Source: Syntrophaceae bacterium UBA5619
GTDB taxonomy: Bacteria > Desulfobacterota > Syntrophia > Syntrophales > UBA5619
NCBI GenBank assembly: GCA_002424545.1
Contig: DIKL01000111.1
Coordinates: 1-34,572 of the forward strand
Reading direction: 5' to 3'
Length of the DNA stretch: 34,572 nt
In this document: piece by piece, positions 24,970 to 33,094 of the stretch
Position numbering within the stretch: the stretch's first letter is position 1
Layout of the letters: each line of letters opens with the position of its first letter
Notes under the pieces: model-generated
What the model was told of the DNA's origin: nothing
Database searches by the model: none
What the model saw: only the letters and a program-made list of their open reading frames with translations
Program-made: the position numbers and the translations under genes

Positions 24970-26199
24970 TCACCGCTTGCCCTTTTCTCTCATGGGGATC
25001 AGGAAGAGCGGGCACACACCGATAATCAAGGCCGACAGTACAAAGGGAACGACGAAGGTGGCGGTGAGGTCCTTCAGCCAGCCGGCGATGGCAACGCCGA
25101 CCGCCTGCGCCAGGCCGTGAACCAGCGTGGCGACTCCAAAAAACCGGTCGATCTTCGACATGGGGATCTGATCGCCGAACATTGCGGCGATGAGCGTGAT
25201 GACGCCGTTGAAGGTGAAGGCGAACAGTCCGCCGGAGAGGAACAGTCCGGTCTTCTCCTTCCAGAGAACGGCCAGCAGAACGGAACCGCACAAGAGCAGC
25301 AAAGCCGCCACGGTGACGATTTTGCGTCCGAGGCGGTCGGAAACCAGACCCCAGAAGATGCAGCCGATCACCGAAAACAATCCGAACACGGACCAGATCA
25401 GTCCGGCCTCGCGCATAGAGATACGGATCTCTTCGACCGCGTAGGCGACGATGAATGTTCCGTAGATGATATAACCGAAGCCCACCAGCAGATAGACGGC
25501 CATGATCGCCCGGAGATTCGGGTCGCGATAGAGCAGACTCAGCAATGCGTCGTCGCCACCGTCGCCTTTCGTTTCATCACCGCCTCCCCCCTTTTCCCGC
25601 AGCAGGAAACCGCCGGCCATGGCGACCAGCAGCGTGGCCGAGCCGAGCACGATCCAGGCGCATCGCCAGCCGACGGGGCCGTACCGGATCAGCAGGAACG
25701 ATGCGACGTACCCGGTCAGCAGGATGCCGACACCCGTGCCGCTCAGGGCAATGCCGATCGCTCCGCCGCTGCGTTTTCTGGAGGACCAGCCGATCAGCAG
25801 CGGAATCAGCGGAATGTAAGAACCGACCGCTCCGGCGCCCACCCAGAAGGCCAGCAGCAGGAGGAGCGGAAAGGAAGAGACAAATCCCAACGCGATCATG
25901 GCCAGTCCGACCACGGCAACGGAGAGGTTGATCGTGGAGGCCATGCCCCAGCGCTTCACAAAAGCGCTGGTGATGTAGGCAAACAGCAGATAGCCCGTGA
26001 GGATGGCCACCTGAAAGAATCCCATGTGGGTGTTCGTCAAACCCAGATCCGTTTTCATGCCGGGGAGGAGGGCCGTGTAGGCGAAACGGCCGAATCCCAG
26101 CGCCGTGAGCTGGATCAGAAAGCCCAAGACGAGAACGACGATGAGATGTCGTTTCCCGTTCACCGGGCCGGTGGGACGCAGGTTCGGCATTTTCCCCAT
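24970..26199 (-). CDS. Major facilitator superfamily transporter
   Basis: This 409-residue protein has twelve predicted helices and the MFS loop signatures: GLVSDRLGRKIVTV between helices 8 and 9, and the weaker FVKRWGM in the first half. A charged, Gly-rich cytoplasmic loop (about 195-215, GGGGDETKGDGGDD) divides the two halves. The overall pattern resembles the YbfB/YjiJ-type MFS group. The substrate cannot be inferred. The ATG at 26197-26199 is preferred over a longer frame, because residues before it are Arg/Ala-rich and unlike a transporter N-terminus; its ribosome site is weak. It is about 100 nt downstream of the rRNA methyltransferase gene on the same strand. Confidence 0.85.
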   Translation of the reverse strand: MGKMPNLRPTGPVNGKRHLIVVLVLGFLIQLTALGFGRFAYTALLPGMKTDLGLTNTHMGFFQVAILTGYLLFAYITSAFVKRWGMASTINLSVAVVGLAMIALGFVSSFPLLLLLAFWVGAGAVGSYIPLIPLLIGWSSRKRSGGAIGIALSGTGVGILLTGYVASFLLIRYGPVGWRCAWIVLGSATLLVAMAGGFLLREKGGGGDETKGDGGDDALLSLLYRDPNLRAIMAVYLLVGFGYIIYGTFIVAYAVEEIRISMREAGLIWSVFGLFSVIGCIFWGLVSDRLGRKIVTVAALLLLCGSVLLAVLWKEKTGLFLSGGLFAFTFNGVITLIAAMFGDQIPMSKIDRFFGVATLVHGLAQAVGVAIAGWLKDLTATFVVPFVLSALIIGVCPLFLIPMREKGKR

Positions 26200-26303
26200 C
26201 AGGTCGTCACCATTGGATCGCACCCGGGTTCGGCAACGGCCGCCGGCGGCAGCGTCCGCCGAACGGTTTGCGCGCAAAGATCCCGGCGCTGCCCCCTCCG
26301 GTC

Positions 26304-27500
26304 CTATTTCGTACCATTTTCCTTTTCCTTCCGGCGGCTTCCCGCGTAGAGCTCATACTCCAGAAGACGGCACTCGATCTCGCCGTTGAAAAAGGTGGTG
26401 CGTCTTGTCGTTCGAAGTCCAACCCGTTTTCCCAGAGCGGCGTTGCCGGTAAAGATGTAGCCGCGGTAGCCGCTGCAACTCTGTTTGAAAAAATCTCCGA
26501 TCCGGCGATAGAGACCGGTCAGGGCCGGGAAATCGCCGGTTCGTTCGCCGTAGGGGGGGTTCAGAACAACCACGCCGCCCCGTTCCGGGACGGGTGTTTC
26601 CTGAAACGGGCAGACGGAAAATTCAATTCGCTGTTCCACGCCGGCCGTTCGGGCGTTCTGTCTCGCCGCGGCGACCGCCTGCGGATCGATATCCGTGGCG
26701 ATGATCCGCGCTGCCGTTTCCTTTTGCGCGTCATGCGCCGCCGCCCGGATTGCCCGCCAGGCGGCCGGGTCGAACCCGCGCAGATGGACAAAGCCGTAGT
26801 TGCTCCGGAGGAGGCCCGGCGCCTTTCCTTCGGCGAAAAGGGCCGCCTCGATTGCGAGTGTTCCGCTGCCGCACATCGGGTTGACGAAATCCCTCCGTCC
26901 GTTCCATCCGGTCGAGAGAATCACCGCCGCGGCGAGGGTTTCCTGCATGGGCGCCGCAAGCGGGATCTTCCGGTAGCCCCGTCGGGAGAGGGGCTCCCCC
27001 GAGGTGTCGAGGTACAGCGAAACCGCGCTTCCCTTCCAGAAGACATGGACGACCGCCCGGTCCCGATCGGGTCCGGAATCGGGCCGCACAGCGTATTTTT
27101 CCATCATCCGGTCGACGATCGCATCCTTCGCCTTCCGGTTGACGAACCGGACGTCGCTGATCGATGCCGTGTCCGCCGTTGAGGTGACGCAGAGATAGGC
27201 ATGCTCCCCTCTTTCGTGGAGAATCTCTTCCCAGGGGAGTTTTCGCAGGTTCCGGTACAGATCTTCCGGATTTTCGGCCGGGAAGTCCGTCAGATGATAG
27301 AGGACCCGATGGCCCGTCCGGAGGTGGAGGTTCAAGCGCATCGTATCGGCGAGCGTACCCTCCGTTTTGACGACGGCCTCTTCCTCCGCAAGGACGGGAA
27401 ACCCCAGGGCGAGGATTTCCCCCGCAAGCCGGGGAGGAATCCCCTTGGGACAGGTGATCAGGATCTTGCTTTTCCGTTTCCAGTCCGTCATGGATTTCAT
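26304..27500 (-). CDS. THUMP-domain 23S rRNA guanine-N2 methyltransferase (RlmL N-half/YpsC type)
   Basis: This protein of about 398 residues has an N-terminal THUMP RNA-binding domain (about 5-160) and a C-terminal Rossmann methyltransferase. The SAM motif is VNPMCGSGTLAIEAA and the catalytic tetrapeptide is NPPY in VVVLNPPYGERTG. The segment RGYRKIPLAAPMQETLAAAVI between the domains is diagnostic of the RlmL/YpsC/TrmN group. E. coli RlmL is about 700 residues with a second methyltransferase domain. This protein corresponds only to its first half, as in Bacillus YpsC. It would methylate a guanine N2 in 23S rRNA. The start is ATG 27500 or 27491, neither with a clear ribosome site. Confidence 0.88.
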   Translation of the reverse strand: MKSMTDWKRKSKILITCPKGIPPRLAGEILALGFPVLAEEEAVVKTEGTLADTMRLNLHLRTGHRVLYHLTDFPAENPEDLYRNLRKLPWEEILHERGEHAYLCVTSTADTASISDVRFVNRKAKDAIVDRMMEKYAVRPDSGPDRDRAVVHVFWKGSAVSLYLDTSGEPLSRRGYRKIPLAAPMQETLAAAVILSTGWNGRRDFVNPMCGSGTLAIEAALFAEGKAPGLLRSNYGFVHLRGFDPAAWRAIRAAAHDAQKETAARIIATDIDPQAVAAARQNARTAGVEQRIEFSVCPFQETPVPERGGVVVLNPPYGERTGDFPALTGLYRRIGDFFKQSCSGYRGYIFTGNAALGKRVGLRTTRRTTFFNGEIECRLLEYELYAGSRRKEKENGTK

Positions 27501-27703
27501 GGTCGTTTTGTTGTCGGCTTGGGGTGCCGGGGCGAGATCCCGCCGCCCGCCGTTCCGGGATTCTGCTGCGCCGGATTTCGGGTGATGTAGCACAGACGGC
27601 CGGTAATGCAAAGAAAGAAAGGACGGAGAGGAATCGGAAAAAGGTTGATCTCGGGAGGGGAAATCGGTAAAGAATTGAATTGTTCGGAGGCGTGTGGAAG
27701 AGG

Positions 27704-28480
27704 ATGCTCGTTCAGATTTATGAAATTCAGGAACCCCGGGAAGCGGAGCGGCTGATCGAGATGGGGGTGGATCGCATCGGGGGCGTGATCCTCTCGCCGG
27801 AGGCGTGGAAGATCCCCTCCCTGCGGGAGGTTGTCCGGCTGGTCCGCGGGTCGGGAGCCAAGAGCAGTTTGATTCCGCTGCTCATCCGAGAGGATGAGAT
27901 CCTCCGGGCACTCGACTACTATGAACCCGATTTCGTCCATTTCTGCGAATGGATTCCGCTCGATCCGGGGATGGGCCCGAAGAGGGAGGCGGTCTGCGCG
28001 GAGATGGTCCGTCTCCAGAAACTCGTAAAAAAGGAGTTTCCCCCGTTCGGGATTACCCGTTCCATTCCCATTCCCCAGCCGGGCCGAATCGATGCGGACA
28101 CCATTCGGGAGACCATTCTGGAAATTGCCCGCACGCTGGAGCCCTGCACCGACTGCTTCATGACCGACACGCTGCGCGGATCCTCGGGAGAGGGCGTTTC
28201 CGAACCGGTGGCTGGTTTCGTCGGCATCACCGGAGAAATCTGCGATTGGGACTTGGCCGCGGCGCTGGTCTCCGCGAGCCGCATTCCCGTCCTTCTGGCG
28301 GGGGGGATCTCTCCCGAGAATGTCCGCGATGCCGTAGCCCGGGTACGGCCCGCGGGGATCGATAGTTGTACGCAAACCAATATCCGCGACCATCGGGGAA
28401 ATTCGATCCGCTTTCGAAAGGACTTCAAACGGGTCCGTCGACTCCTGGCGGAGATTCGGGAGGAGGAATCCGGCGCTTGA
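27704..28480 (+). CDS. TrpF-like (phosphoribosylanthranilate isomerase-related) TIM-barrel protein, unassigned
   Basis: This protein of about 258 residues is recognisable as TrpF-related at its C-terminal phosphate site, VLLAGGISPENVRDAVARVR followed by GIDSCTQTN. The Asp of the LDT/LDS motif is kept (CFMTDT). The N-terminal KICG motif, whose Cys is the catalytic general base in TrpF, reads VQIYE here, so tryptophan synthesis is unlikely. The middle region (SSLIPLLIREDEILRALDYYEPDFVHFCEW) diverges strongly. It is the first gene before thiM, thiE and a HAD-like gene, with a 29-nt gap to thiM, so a thiamine-related or sugar-phosphate isomerase role is possible. The ATG at 27704 is chosen over an upstream TTG; GGAGG lies 13 nt before it. 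Confidence 0.72.
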   Translation: MLVQIYEIQEPREAERLIEMGVDRIGGVILSPEAWKIPSLREVVRLVRGSGAKSSLIPLLIREDEILRALDYYEPDFVHFCEWIPLDPGMGPKREAVCAEMVRLQKLVKKEFPPFGITRSIPIPQPGRIDADTIRETILEIARTLEPCTDCFMTDTLRGSSGEGVSEPVAGFVGITGEICDWDLAAALVSASRIPVLLAGGISPENVRDAVARVRPAGIDSCTQTNIRDHRGNSIRFRKDFKRVRRLLAEIREEESGA

Positions 28481-28509
28481 GAGTCTCATCTCCTTTGCGG
28501 GGCAAAACA

Positions 28510-29319
28510 ATGAAAATTACGTCGGAAGACATATGGTCGGCGGTGCAGGCCGTCCGGGAAAAGGTGCCGATCGTCCACAGCATCACCAACTACGTCGTCA
28601 TGAACAACACGGCAAATGCGCTGTTGGCCATTGGCGCCTCGCCGGTCATGGCCCATGCCGAAGAAGAGATGGAGGAGATGGTCGGGATCGCCTCCGCTCT
28701 TGTGATCAACATCGGAACGCTGAGCCCGGCATGGGTGCGCGCGATGTTCCGGGCGGCCGAAGCGGCTCGCAAACGGAAAATCCCGATCGTCCTCGATCCG
28801 GTCGGGGCGGGCGCGACCTCCTATCGCACCCGGACGGCGCGTGAGTTGATCCGGGCCGTTCCGCCGGAGATCATTCGCGGAAATGGATCGGAGATCATGG
28901 CGCTGGTCGAGGATGACGCGACGACGAAGGGGGTGGACAGCACCGCCTCCTCCGAAGCCGCCGCGGCGATCGGCGGGACATTGCACAAACAATGCGGCTC
29001 CGTCGTCTGCATCAGCGGCGAGACCGACTACACCATCGGCCCGGCGGGGGTGATCAAGACCCGAAACGGCCATCTCCTGATGACCCGGGTGACGGGCCTG
29101 GGCTGCACGGCAAGCGCCCTCTGCGGGGCTTTTGCCGCGGTCACGACCGAACCCGCTTTGGCGGCCGCGGAGGCGATGGCCGTCATCGGAATCGCCGGCG
29201 AGATCGCCTTTGCCCGATCGGAGGGGCCCGGAACGCTCCAACTCCACCTGCTCGACGCGTTGTACCGTCTTGATGCCGACGATATCGAACGGATGCTGAA
29301 GATCGAGACAGAAGCATGA
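28510..29319 (+). CDS. thiM: Hydroxyethylthiazole kinase
   Basis: ThiM phosphorylates the thiazole alcohol 4-methyl-5-(2-hydroxyethyl)thiazole to recover the thiazole half of thiamine. The 269-residue product has the ribokinase-like fold signatures VHSITNYVVMNNTANALLA, ASPVMAHA, VLDPVGAGATSYRT, and the catalytic Cys in VTGLGCTASAL. Length matches the family. The open frame extends upstream into the previous gene, but the ATG at 28510 begins the usual N-terminus. Its stop overlaps the thiE start as ATGA, so the two are coupled. Salvage of thiazole, rather than full synthesis, is suggested because no thiG/thiH/thiS is present in the window. Confidence 0.95.
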   Translation: MKITSEDIWSAVQAVREKVPIVHSITNYVVMNNTANALLAIGASPVMAHAEEEMEEMVGIASALVINIGTLSPAWVRAMFRAAEAARKRKIPIVLDPVGAGATSYRTRTARELIRAVPPEIIRGNGSEIMALVEDDATTKGVDSTASSEAAAAIGGTLHKQCGSVVCISGETDYTIGPAGVIKTRNGHLLMTRVTGLGCTASALCGAFAAVTTEPALAAAEAMAVIGIAGEIAFARSEGPGTLQLHLLDALYRLDADDIERMLKIETEA

Positions 29320-30005
29320 GAGGGCTGTATTTCGTGACCGACCGCGGTTTGTGCGGGGGGAAGCCGCTCCCGGATGTCGTCCTCCAGGCGCTCCGGGGAG
29401 GGGCCTGCTGCGTCCAGCTCCGCGAGAAGGACGTTTCCACCCGCTTTTTTATCGAAGAGGCGCTGCGGATCAAGGCGATCATGGCGCCGTTTCAGGTCCC
29501 GCTGGTCATCAATGACCGTCTGGATGTGGCCCTGGCCGTCGAGGCGGACGGCATCCACGTGGGTCAGGAGGACATGCCCTACGAGACCGCCCGGCGGCTG
29601 ATGGGACCGAAGGCGGTCATCGGTCTTTCCGTGGAAACCTGGGAGGATGTGGAACGGGCTCAATCGCTGGATTGCGATTACCTGGGCGTCAGTCCCATTT
29701 TCGCCACGCCGACCAAGGCGGACACCAAGGAACCCTGGGGAATGGACGGGCTGGCCAGGATCCGCGCCTTCTCGCGACATCGCTTGGTCGGCATCGGCGG
29801 ACTTCATGCGGGAAATGCGGAGGAGGCGGTGTTGGCCGGCGCCGACGCCGTGGCCGTGGTTTCGGCGATCTGCGCCGCTTCCGATCCCTTTCAAGCTTCG
29901 CGAGAGCTGACCGGGATCATCCATGCGGCCCTGGATAAACGGGAAAAGATGGGAAGAAACAACGGCAGGAGCGGAATCGAAAAGACCCGGCGCACCGGGG
30001 AATAG
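29316..30005 (+). CDS. thiE: Thiamine-phosphate synthase
   Basis: ThiE joins the pyrimidine diphosphate and thiazole phosphate to give thiamine monophosphate. The 229-residue TIM barrel has the family blocks LYFVTDR, CVQLREKDVSTR, PLVINDRLDVALAVEADGIH and VGQEDMP, then IGLSVET, YLGVSPIFATPTKAD and VGIGGLHAGNAEEA. The last ~20 residues are charged and extend past the usual end. It overlaps thiM by 4 nt and is followed after 22 nt by the HAD-like gene. No ThiL-type kinase is seen in the window. Confidence 0.95.
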   Translation: MRGLYFVTDRGLCGGKPLPDVVLQALRGGACCVQLREKDVSTRFFIEEALRIKAIMAPFQVPLVINDRLDVALAVEADGIHVGQEDMPYETARRLMGPKAVIGLSVETWEDVERAQSLDCDYLGVSPIFATPTKADTKEPWGMDGLARIRAFSRHRLVGIGGLHAGNAEEAVLAGADAVAVVSAICAASDPFQASRELTGIIHAALDKREKMGRNNGRSGIEKTRRTGE

Positions 30006-30027
30006 GGATTTTCAACGACGGGACGGC

Positions 30028-30903
30028 ATGAATCAACCGGACAAGCTTGTCATTTTCGATTATTCGGGCACGCTCAGCTTGGAGGCGCCGCAATTCGCCC
30101 GGACGGAGAACCTTGAACGCGAACTCCGCGAGAGCGGCCTCTTCGCGCTCGGCGTCACAACCCCGAACTTTTTCTGGGAAAAGATTGTCGGTCCGACTTG
30201 GGTCGAGGGGAGCACGACGACGATCGGGTACAAGCGGATCATGGCGGCGAGGGTGGAGTCGCTTGTCCCAGCGCCCGATGCTTCGCGGGAGAATATCGCC
30301 GCGGCCGCCTCCCGTTTCGTCGACGGCTATTTCGACCGATCACGGATCGATCCGGCCTGGCGGCCCATCCTGGAGCAACTTTCCGCAAATCCCGAAGTGG
30401 CCCTGATCATTGCCACCGACCATTATGCCGAGGCCACCGGAACCATTGTCCATTATCTGCGCTGCTGGAACATCAGCGCGTGGAAAGCCGGAGAAGAGTC
30501 CGAGCCATGTCGCCCGACACGGGAACGGGGAGAGGGATCCTGTCGGAAATCAACCCCTTTTGGGATAGCCAACTCCGCCGATATCGGTTTCTGGAAGGCC
30601 GACGACCGCTTCTGGGAGGCTCTGAAGCGAGTATTGTCGCTGGGGAGGGTCCGGTCGGTTCTGATCGTCGACGATTTCGGTTTCAACGAGGAACAGGGCG
30701 ACCGCTATGGGGAGAAGGACCGGGTGGAAGCCAGGCAGGAAAAGACCGTCGCCGTCCTTGAAAAAGCCTTTCAGACAACGGTCGCGGTTTCCCCCTTTTT
30801 TCTGAAAGGCGAAGAGCGGGACCGGCCGGGCAAAGCCGCCGCGAGGATCGCGGAGACGGCCGGCCGGATCGAACGATTCCTGAATCGCGGAGATGAAGCG
30901 TGA
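30028..30903 (+). CDS. HAD-like hydrolase with altered motif I
   Basis: This 291-residue HAD-superfamily protein begins MNQPDKLVIFDYSGTLS. The nucleophile Asp of motif I is kept, but the second Asp of DxD (the general acid) is Ser (DYSGT). Motif II is probably LIIATDHYAEATG (Thr). Motif III may be the Lys in GFWKADDRFW. Motif IV is VLIVDDFGFNEEQGD, with two Asp to bind Mg2+. A cap domain would lie between residues 20 and 130. It follows thiE by 22 nt, so a role on thiamine monophosphate or a related phosphoester is possible but unproven. Start chosen at ATG 30028; an open frame from 29923 overlaps thiE. Confidence 0.75.
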   Translation: MNQPDKLVIFDYSGTLSLEAPQFARTENLERELRESGLFALGVTTPNFFWEKIVGPTWVEGSTTTIGYKRIMAARVESLVPAPDASRENIAAAASRFVDGYFDRSRIDPAWRPILEQLSANPEVALIIATDHYAEATGTIVHYLRCWNISAWKAGEESEPCRPTRERGEGSCRKSTPFGIANSADIGFWKADDRFWEALKRVLSLGRVRSVLIVDDFGFNEEQGDRYGEKDRVEARQEKTVAVLEKAFQTTVAVSPFFLKGEERDRPGKAAARIAETAGRIERFLNRGDEA

Positions 30904-31012
30904 AACGATTTTCAAGCCCGCTTCGGTTCTTGTTTCCGGTCGCAACGGCGGGCGACCCGAATAGGTACGGCACAACGAATGACCGCTGTGCGGAAAGCGG
31001 TCGGTCGGAAAG

Positions 31013-31276
31013 ATGATCAAAACCGAGGATTGCAAACCGGGAATCATTTACCCATGCCGCTGGGTCTACAAGCTGATCGGGCGCGACATAAACCTTCTCC
31101 AAAGCGCGGTTCGGGAGGTGCTGACGGATCGGACCTGTTCAGCTGTGCCGTCCAAGAGCAGCAAGGGCGGTGCCTACCACTGCCTGGACGTCGAGATGAC
31201 GGTTCGGAACGAACCGGATCGGCTGGATTGCTATGAACAGTTTCGGCGACACCCCGCCGTCATCATGGTTCTGTAG
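31013..31276 (+). CDS. DUF493 (YbeD-like) small protein
   Basis: This 87-residue protein resembles the DUF493/YbeD family, a ferredoxin-like (ACT-like) fold found in many bacteria. The pattern is YPCRWVYKLIGRD, then SKSSKGGAYHCLDVEMTV, then a C-terminal FRRHPAVIMVL matching the typical HPxVxxVL end. YbeD has been linked to lipoic-acid and regulatory contexts, but the function is not settled. It sits 109 nt after the HAD-like gene on the same strand and may be the operon's last gene. A perfect hairpin (31284-31301) follows the stop after 7 nt. Confidence 0.75.
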   Translation: MIKTEDCKPGIIYPCRWVYKLIGRDINLLQSAVREVLTDRTCSAVPSKSSKGGAYHCLDVEMTVRNEPDRLDCYEQFRRHPAVIMVL

Positions 31277-31283
31277 TTTCGTT

Positions 31284-31301
31284 CGACGCGATTTCGCGTC
31301 G
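31284..31301 (+). repeat. Perfect hairpin after the DUF493 gene
   Basis: CGACGCGA and TCGCGTCG flank a TT centre (18 nt, exact). It follows the DUF493 stop at 31274-31276. No T-run follows, so it may be a mRNA-end structure rather than a classic terminator. Confidence 0.5.
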
Positions 31302-31492
31302 CCCCGGAAAGGTCCGAATGTCCGCCGGAAAAACAGGGAGATTGCCAATGCTGGCCAATGATCTGCAAAAACTGTCCGGTGTATTCCCGCCGAGTCGCCG
31401 GTTCCGGTCATGAGGTCATTCCGGCCATTAGGTTGAGCTTCATGGAGGGGGCTACCCGAAGGATCTGCTCCAGCAGAGAGGTTTGCCCGGCA

Positions 31493-31536
31493 TGAAAGAA
31501 CAAAACGGGCACGTACTGATCGGTACGGTGCCCGTT
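31493..31536 (-). terminator. Intrinsic terminator of the minus-strand redox operon
   Basis: AACGGGCAC (31504-31512) pairs exactly with GTGCCCGTT (31528-31536), and inner GTAC/GTAC extends the stem with one bulge. Read on the minus strand, the stem is followed by TTTTGTTCTTTC. It lies about 40 nt past the end of the Cys-rich protein gene. The 31277-31576 gap holds this and nothing else recognisable beyond the DUF493 hairpin. Confidence 0.7.
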
Positions 31537-31576
31537 GTTTGTTGGACGGGTGTTTGATGTCGGTGCCGGTCTCTCC

Positions 31577-32215
31577 TTATTCGTCGAGGACCATCAGGGG
31601 GACAAGCCGCTTCAGGAGCATCTCGGCCCGTGTCGGGTTGTAAACCCCGCAATGGCAGGGCTTGGTCAGTTCCAGCGCCGCCTCGCGGCAGCTCTTCTTC
31701 CCCCGCTTGATCTCGCGGAGCACCTTCTCGACCAGGTTGGCCGGCACCATGGCGTGGCCGCACATGCTGGTGAGTTCCATGAACTCGTGGTCGGGCAGGC
31801 GCTTCACCTTGCCGAAGTAGCCCATGGAGTGCTCGATCGTATGCTTTTCCAGGCCCGCGGCGCGGCAGCATTTCTCGGTTTCGTCGTGGATGCCCGAAAC
31901 GATGATGGAGGTGCCGACCCGGGCTTTCTTGAGGTCTTCGAGGACGGTGGTGACGACCGCCGGATCGGTGAAGACGGCATGGACCACCGAAACGTCGTCC
32001 ATGTTGTTCTCGATCTCCTCCAGCTTCTTAACCTTGCTGTTGCCGGTAATGCAGTCCCCGAAGTTGACCGGATTATGCTTGAGCACGATTTCCAGAAACT
32101 TCCGCATCTTCTTGCCCGAGCCTTTTTCGTTGAAGCCCTTGGCGGACATGGTGAATACGACGAAATCCCCGCTCAGGTTTTCCCGGTCTCCGCGGCGGTG
32201 AAGGGTATGGGTCAT
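31577..32215 (-). CDS. Conserved-looking Cys-rich protein of unknown function in a redox operon
   Basis: I do not recognise this 212-residue protein. It is soluble, with no signal peptide or membrane helix. The N-terminal half reads like a small alpha/beta domain (SGDFVVFTMSAKGFNEKG, then DVSVVHAVFTDPAVVTTVLEDL). The C-terminal half contains HSMGYFGKVKRLPDHEFMEL, MCGHAMVPANLVEKVLREI and a Cys-rich end (SCREAALELTKPCHCGVYNP). Seven Cys and several His might bind a metal or cluster. AGGAGA before the ATG supports the start. It is the last gene of the set after the ferredoxin (135-nt gap with hairpins) and precedes the terminator. Confidence 0.65.
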   Translation of the reverse strand: MTHTLHRRGDRENLSGDFVVFTMSAKGFNEKGSGKKMRKFLEIVLKHNPVNFGDCITGNSKVKKLEEIENNMDDVSVVHAVFTDPAVVTTVLEDLKKARVGTSIIVSGIHDETEKCCRAAGLEKHTIEHSMGYFGKVKRLPDHEFMELTSMCGHAMVPANLVEKVLREIKRGKKSCREAALELTKPCHCGVYNPTRAEMLLKRLVPLMVLDE

Positions 32216-32258
32216 GGGTCTTTTCTCCTATCTTCCTGAAGCCGCCCGCAAATCTATT

Positions 32259-32276
32259 CCCGCGGATTTCCGCGGG
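32259..32276 (-). repeat. Perfect GC-rich hairpin between the ferredoxin and the Cys-rich protein gene
   Basis: CCCGCGGA-TT-TCCGCGGG is an exact 18-nt inverted repeat. Outer arms CGCCCGC (32243-32249) and GCGGGCG also pair. It lies in the untranslated gap and just upstream of the next gene's ribosome site. Confidence 0.5.
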
Positions 32277-32321
32277 CCGGCGGGCGAAAACGATGATGTC
32301 GATCCTCTTAAGGCCGAGAAT

Positions 32322-32343
32322 TCTCCGCGGTCTCTCGCGGAGA
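32322..32343 (-). repeat. Hairpin after the ferredoxin gene
   Basis: TCTCCGCG and CGCGGAGA pair around a 6-nt loop, 8 nt past the ferredoxin stop codon at 32351-32353. No T-run follows, so it may stabilise or attenuate the transcript. Confidence 0.45.
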
Positions 32344-32350
32344 GTCTCGA

Positions 32351-33094
32351 TCAAACATTCGCGAGTGGCCACCCCAGGCCGACGTTGCTCTTTCCGTTGA
32401 TCGACATAAAGCGGTTTCGCTTCCGCAGCACGTCGATATAGGGAACCGAGCCGTCCTTGGCCACGCGGGTGATGATGTCGCCCACGAAAACAGTGTCCAC
32501 CTCCCGGGAGACCCGGTCCAGCACGTCCAGGACGCGGGGAAGCATTTCCTCCGGGATCAGGAACTCCACGATGGCCGAGAGCACCTTCTCGTCCAGCACC
32601 CGGGGATCGATCCGGCCCGTCTTGCGGTCGACCATGAGCTTGGTCAGGGGGTTGTTCTCCTCGAAGCCGATCCCGATCTCGGCCAGGGCCATCGCCACCT
32701 TCTCCGCGTCGCGGAAGCGGGTGCCCACGCCGGGGCGGCCCAGTTCTAAGGCCATCCCGAATTTGCCCCGCGGGAACCGGCCGGTCACCTCGTTGGTCTT
32801 CATCTCCTCCGTGCCCCGGCCCGGAATCCGGGTCTCGGGGTGGACCTTGAGAGGGTCGCTGAAATTCTTGCGGAGGATCCGGGGCCATTCGAGCTCGGGC
32901 TGGTAGAGGGCGTCCGTGGGACAGCAGCCGCTCCGGAGGCAGACGCTGCACTCCACGCACTCGTCCTCATCGATGGCGCAGATGACCCGCTGGGGCCGCT
33001 TGGGGTCCCTCTCGAACCGCATGATGCCGCCCCACATCGTGCAGTAGGACCGGCATTTTCCGCAACCGATGCATTTTTCTGGATCGATTTTCAA
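32351..33094 (-). CDS. Two-cluster ferredoxin fused to an unrecognised C-terminal domain
   Basis: This 247-residue protein has an N-terminal ferredoxin with two [4Fe-4S] motifs: C8/C11/C14/C18 (CIGCGKCRSYC) and C46/C49/C52 with C57/C58-Pro (CVECSVCLRSGCCP), separated by a 27-residue insertion. Residues 100-247 (from VTGRFPRGKFGMALELG to NRFMSINGKSNVGLGWP) form a domain I do not recognise, with an alternating hydrophobic IVEFLIPEEMLPRVLDVL stretch. I choose a TTG start at 33092-33094: AAAGGAG lies 6 nt upstream, the next codons read KIDPEKC, and the TTG overlaps the upstream stop as TTGA. The longer open frame covers the FAD gene in another frame and is rejected. Likely role: electron carrier for the FAD reductase. 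Confidence 0.82.
   Translation of the reverse strand: MKIDPEKCIGCGKCRSYCTMWGGIMRFERDPKRPQRVICAIDEDECVECSVCLRSGCCPTDALYQPELEWPRILRKNFSDPLKVHPETRIPGRGTEEMKTNEVTGRFPRGKFGMALELGRPGVGTRFRDAEKVAMALAEIGIGFEENNPLTKLMVDRKTGRIDPRVLDEKVLSAIVEFLIPEEMLPRVLDVLDRVSREVDTVFVGDIITRVAKDGSVPYIDVLRKRNRFMSINGKSNVGLGWPLANV

Noticed and set aside
27500..27703. TPP riboswitch before the thi operon
   Set aside because: No THI-box core (CTGAGA and ACCTGATCTGG-like segments) is visible in the leader on either strand.
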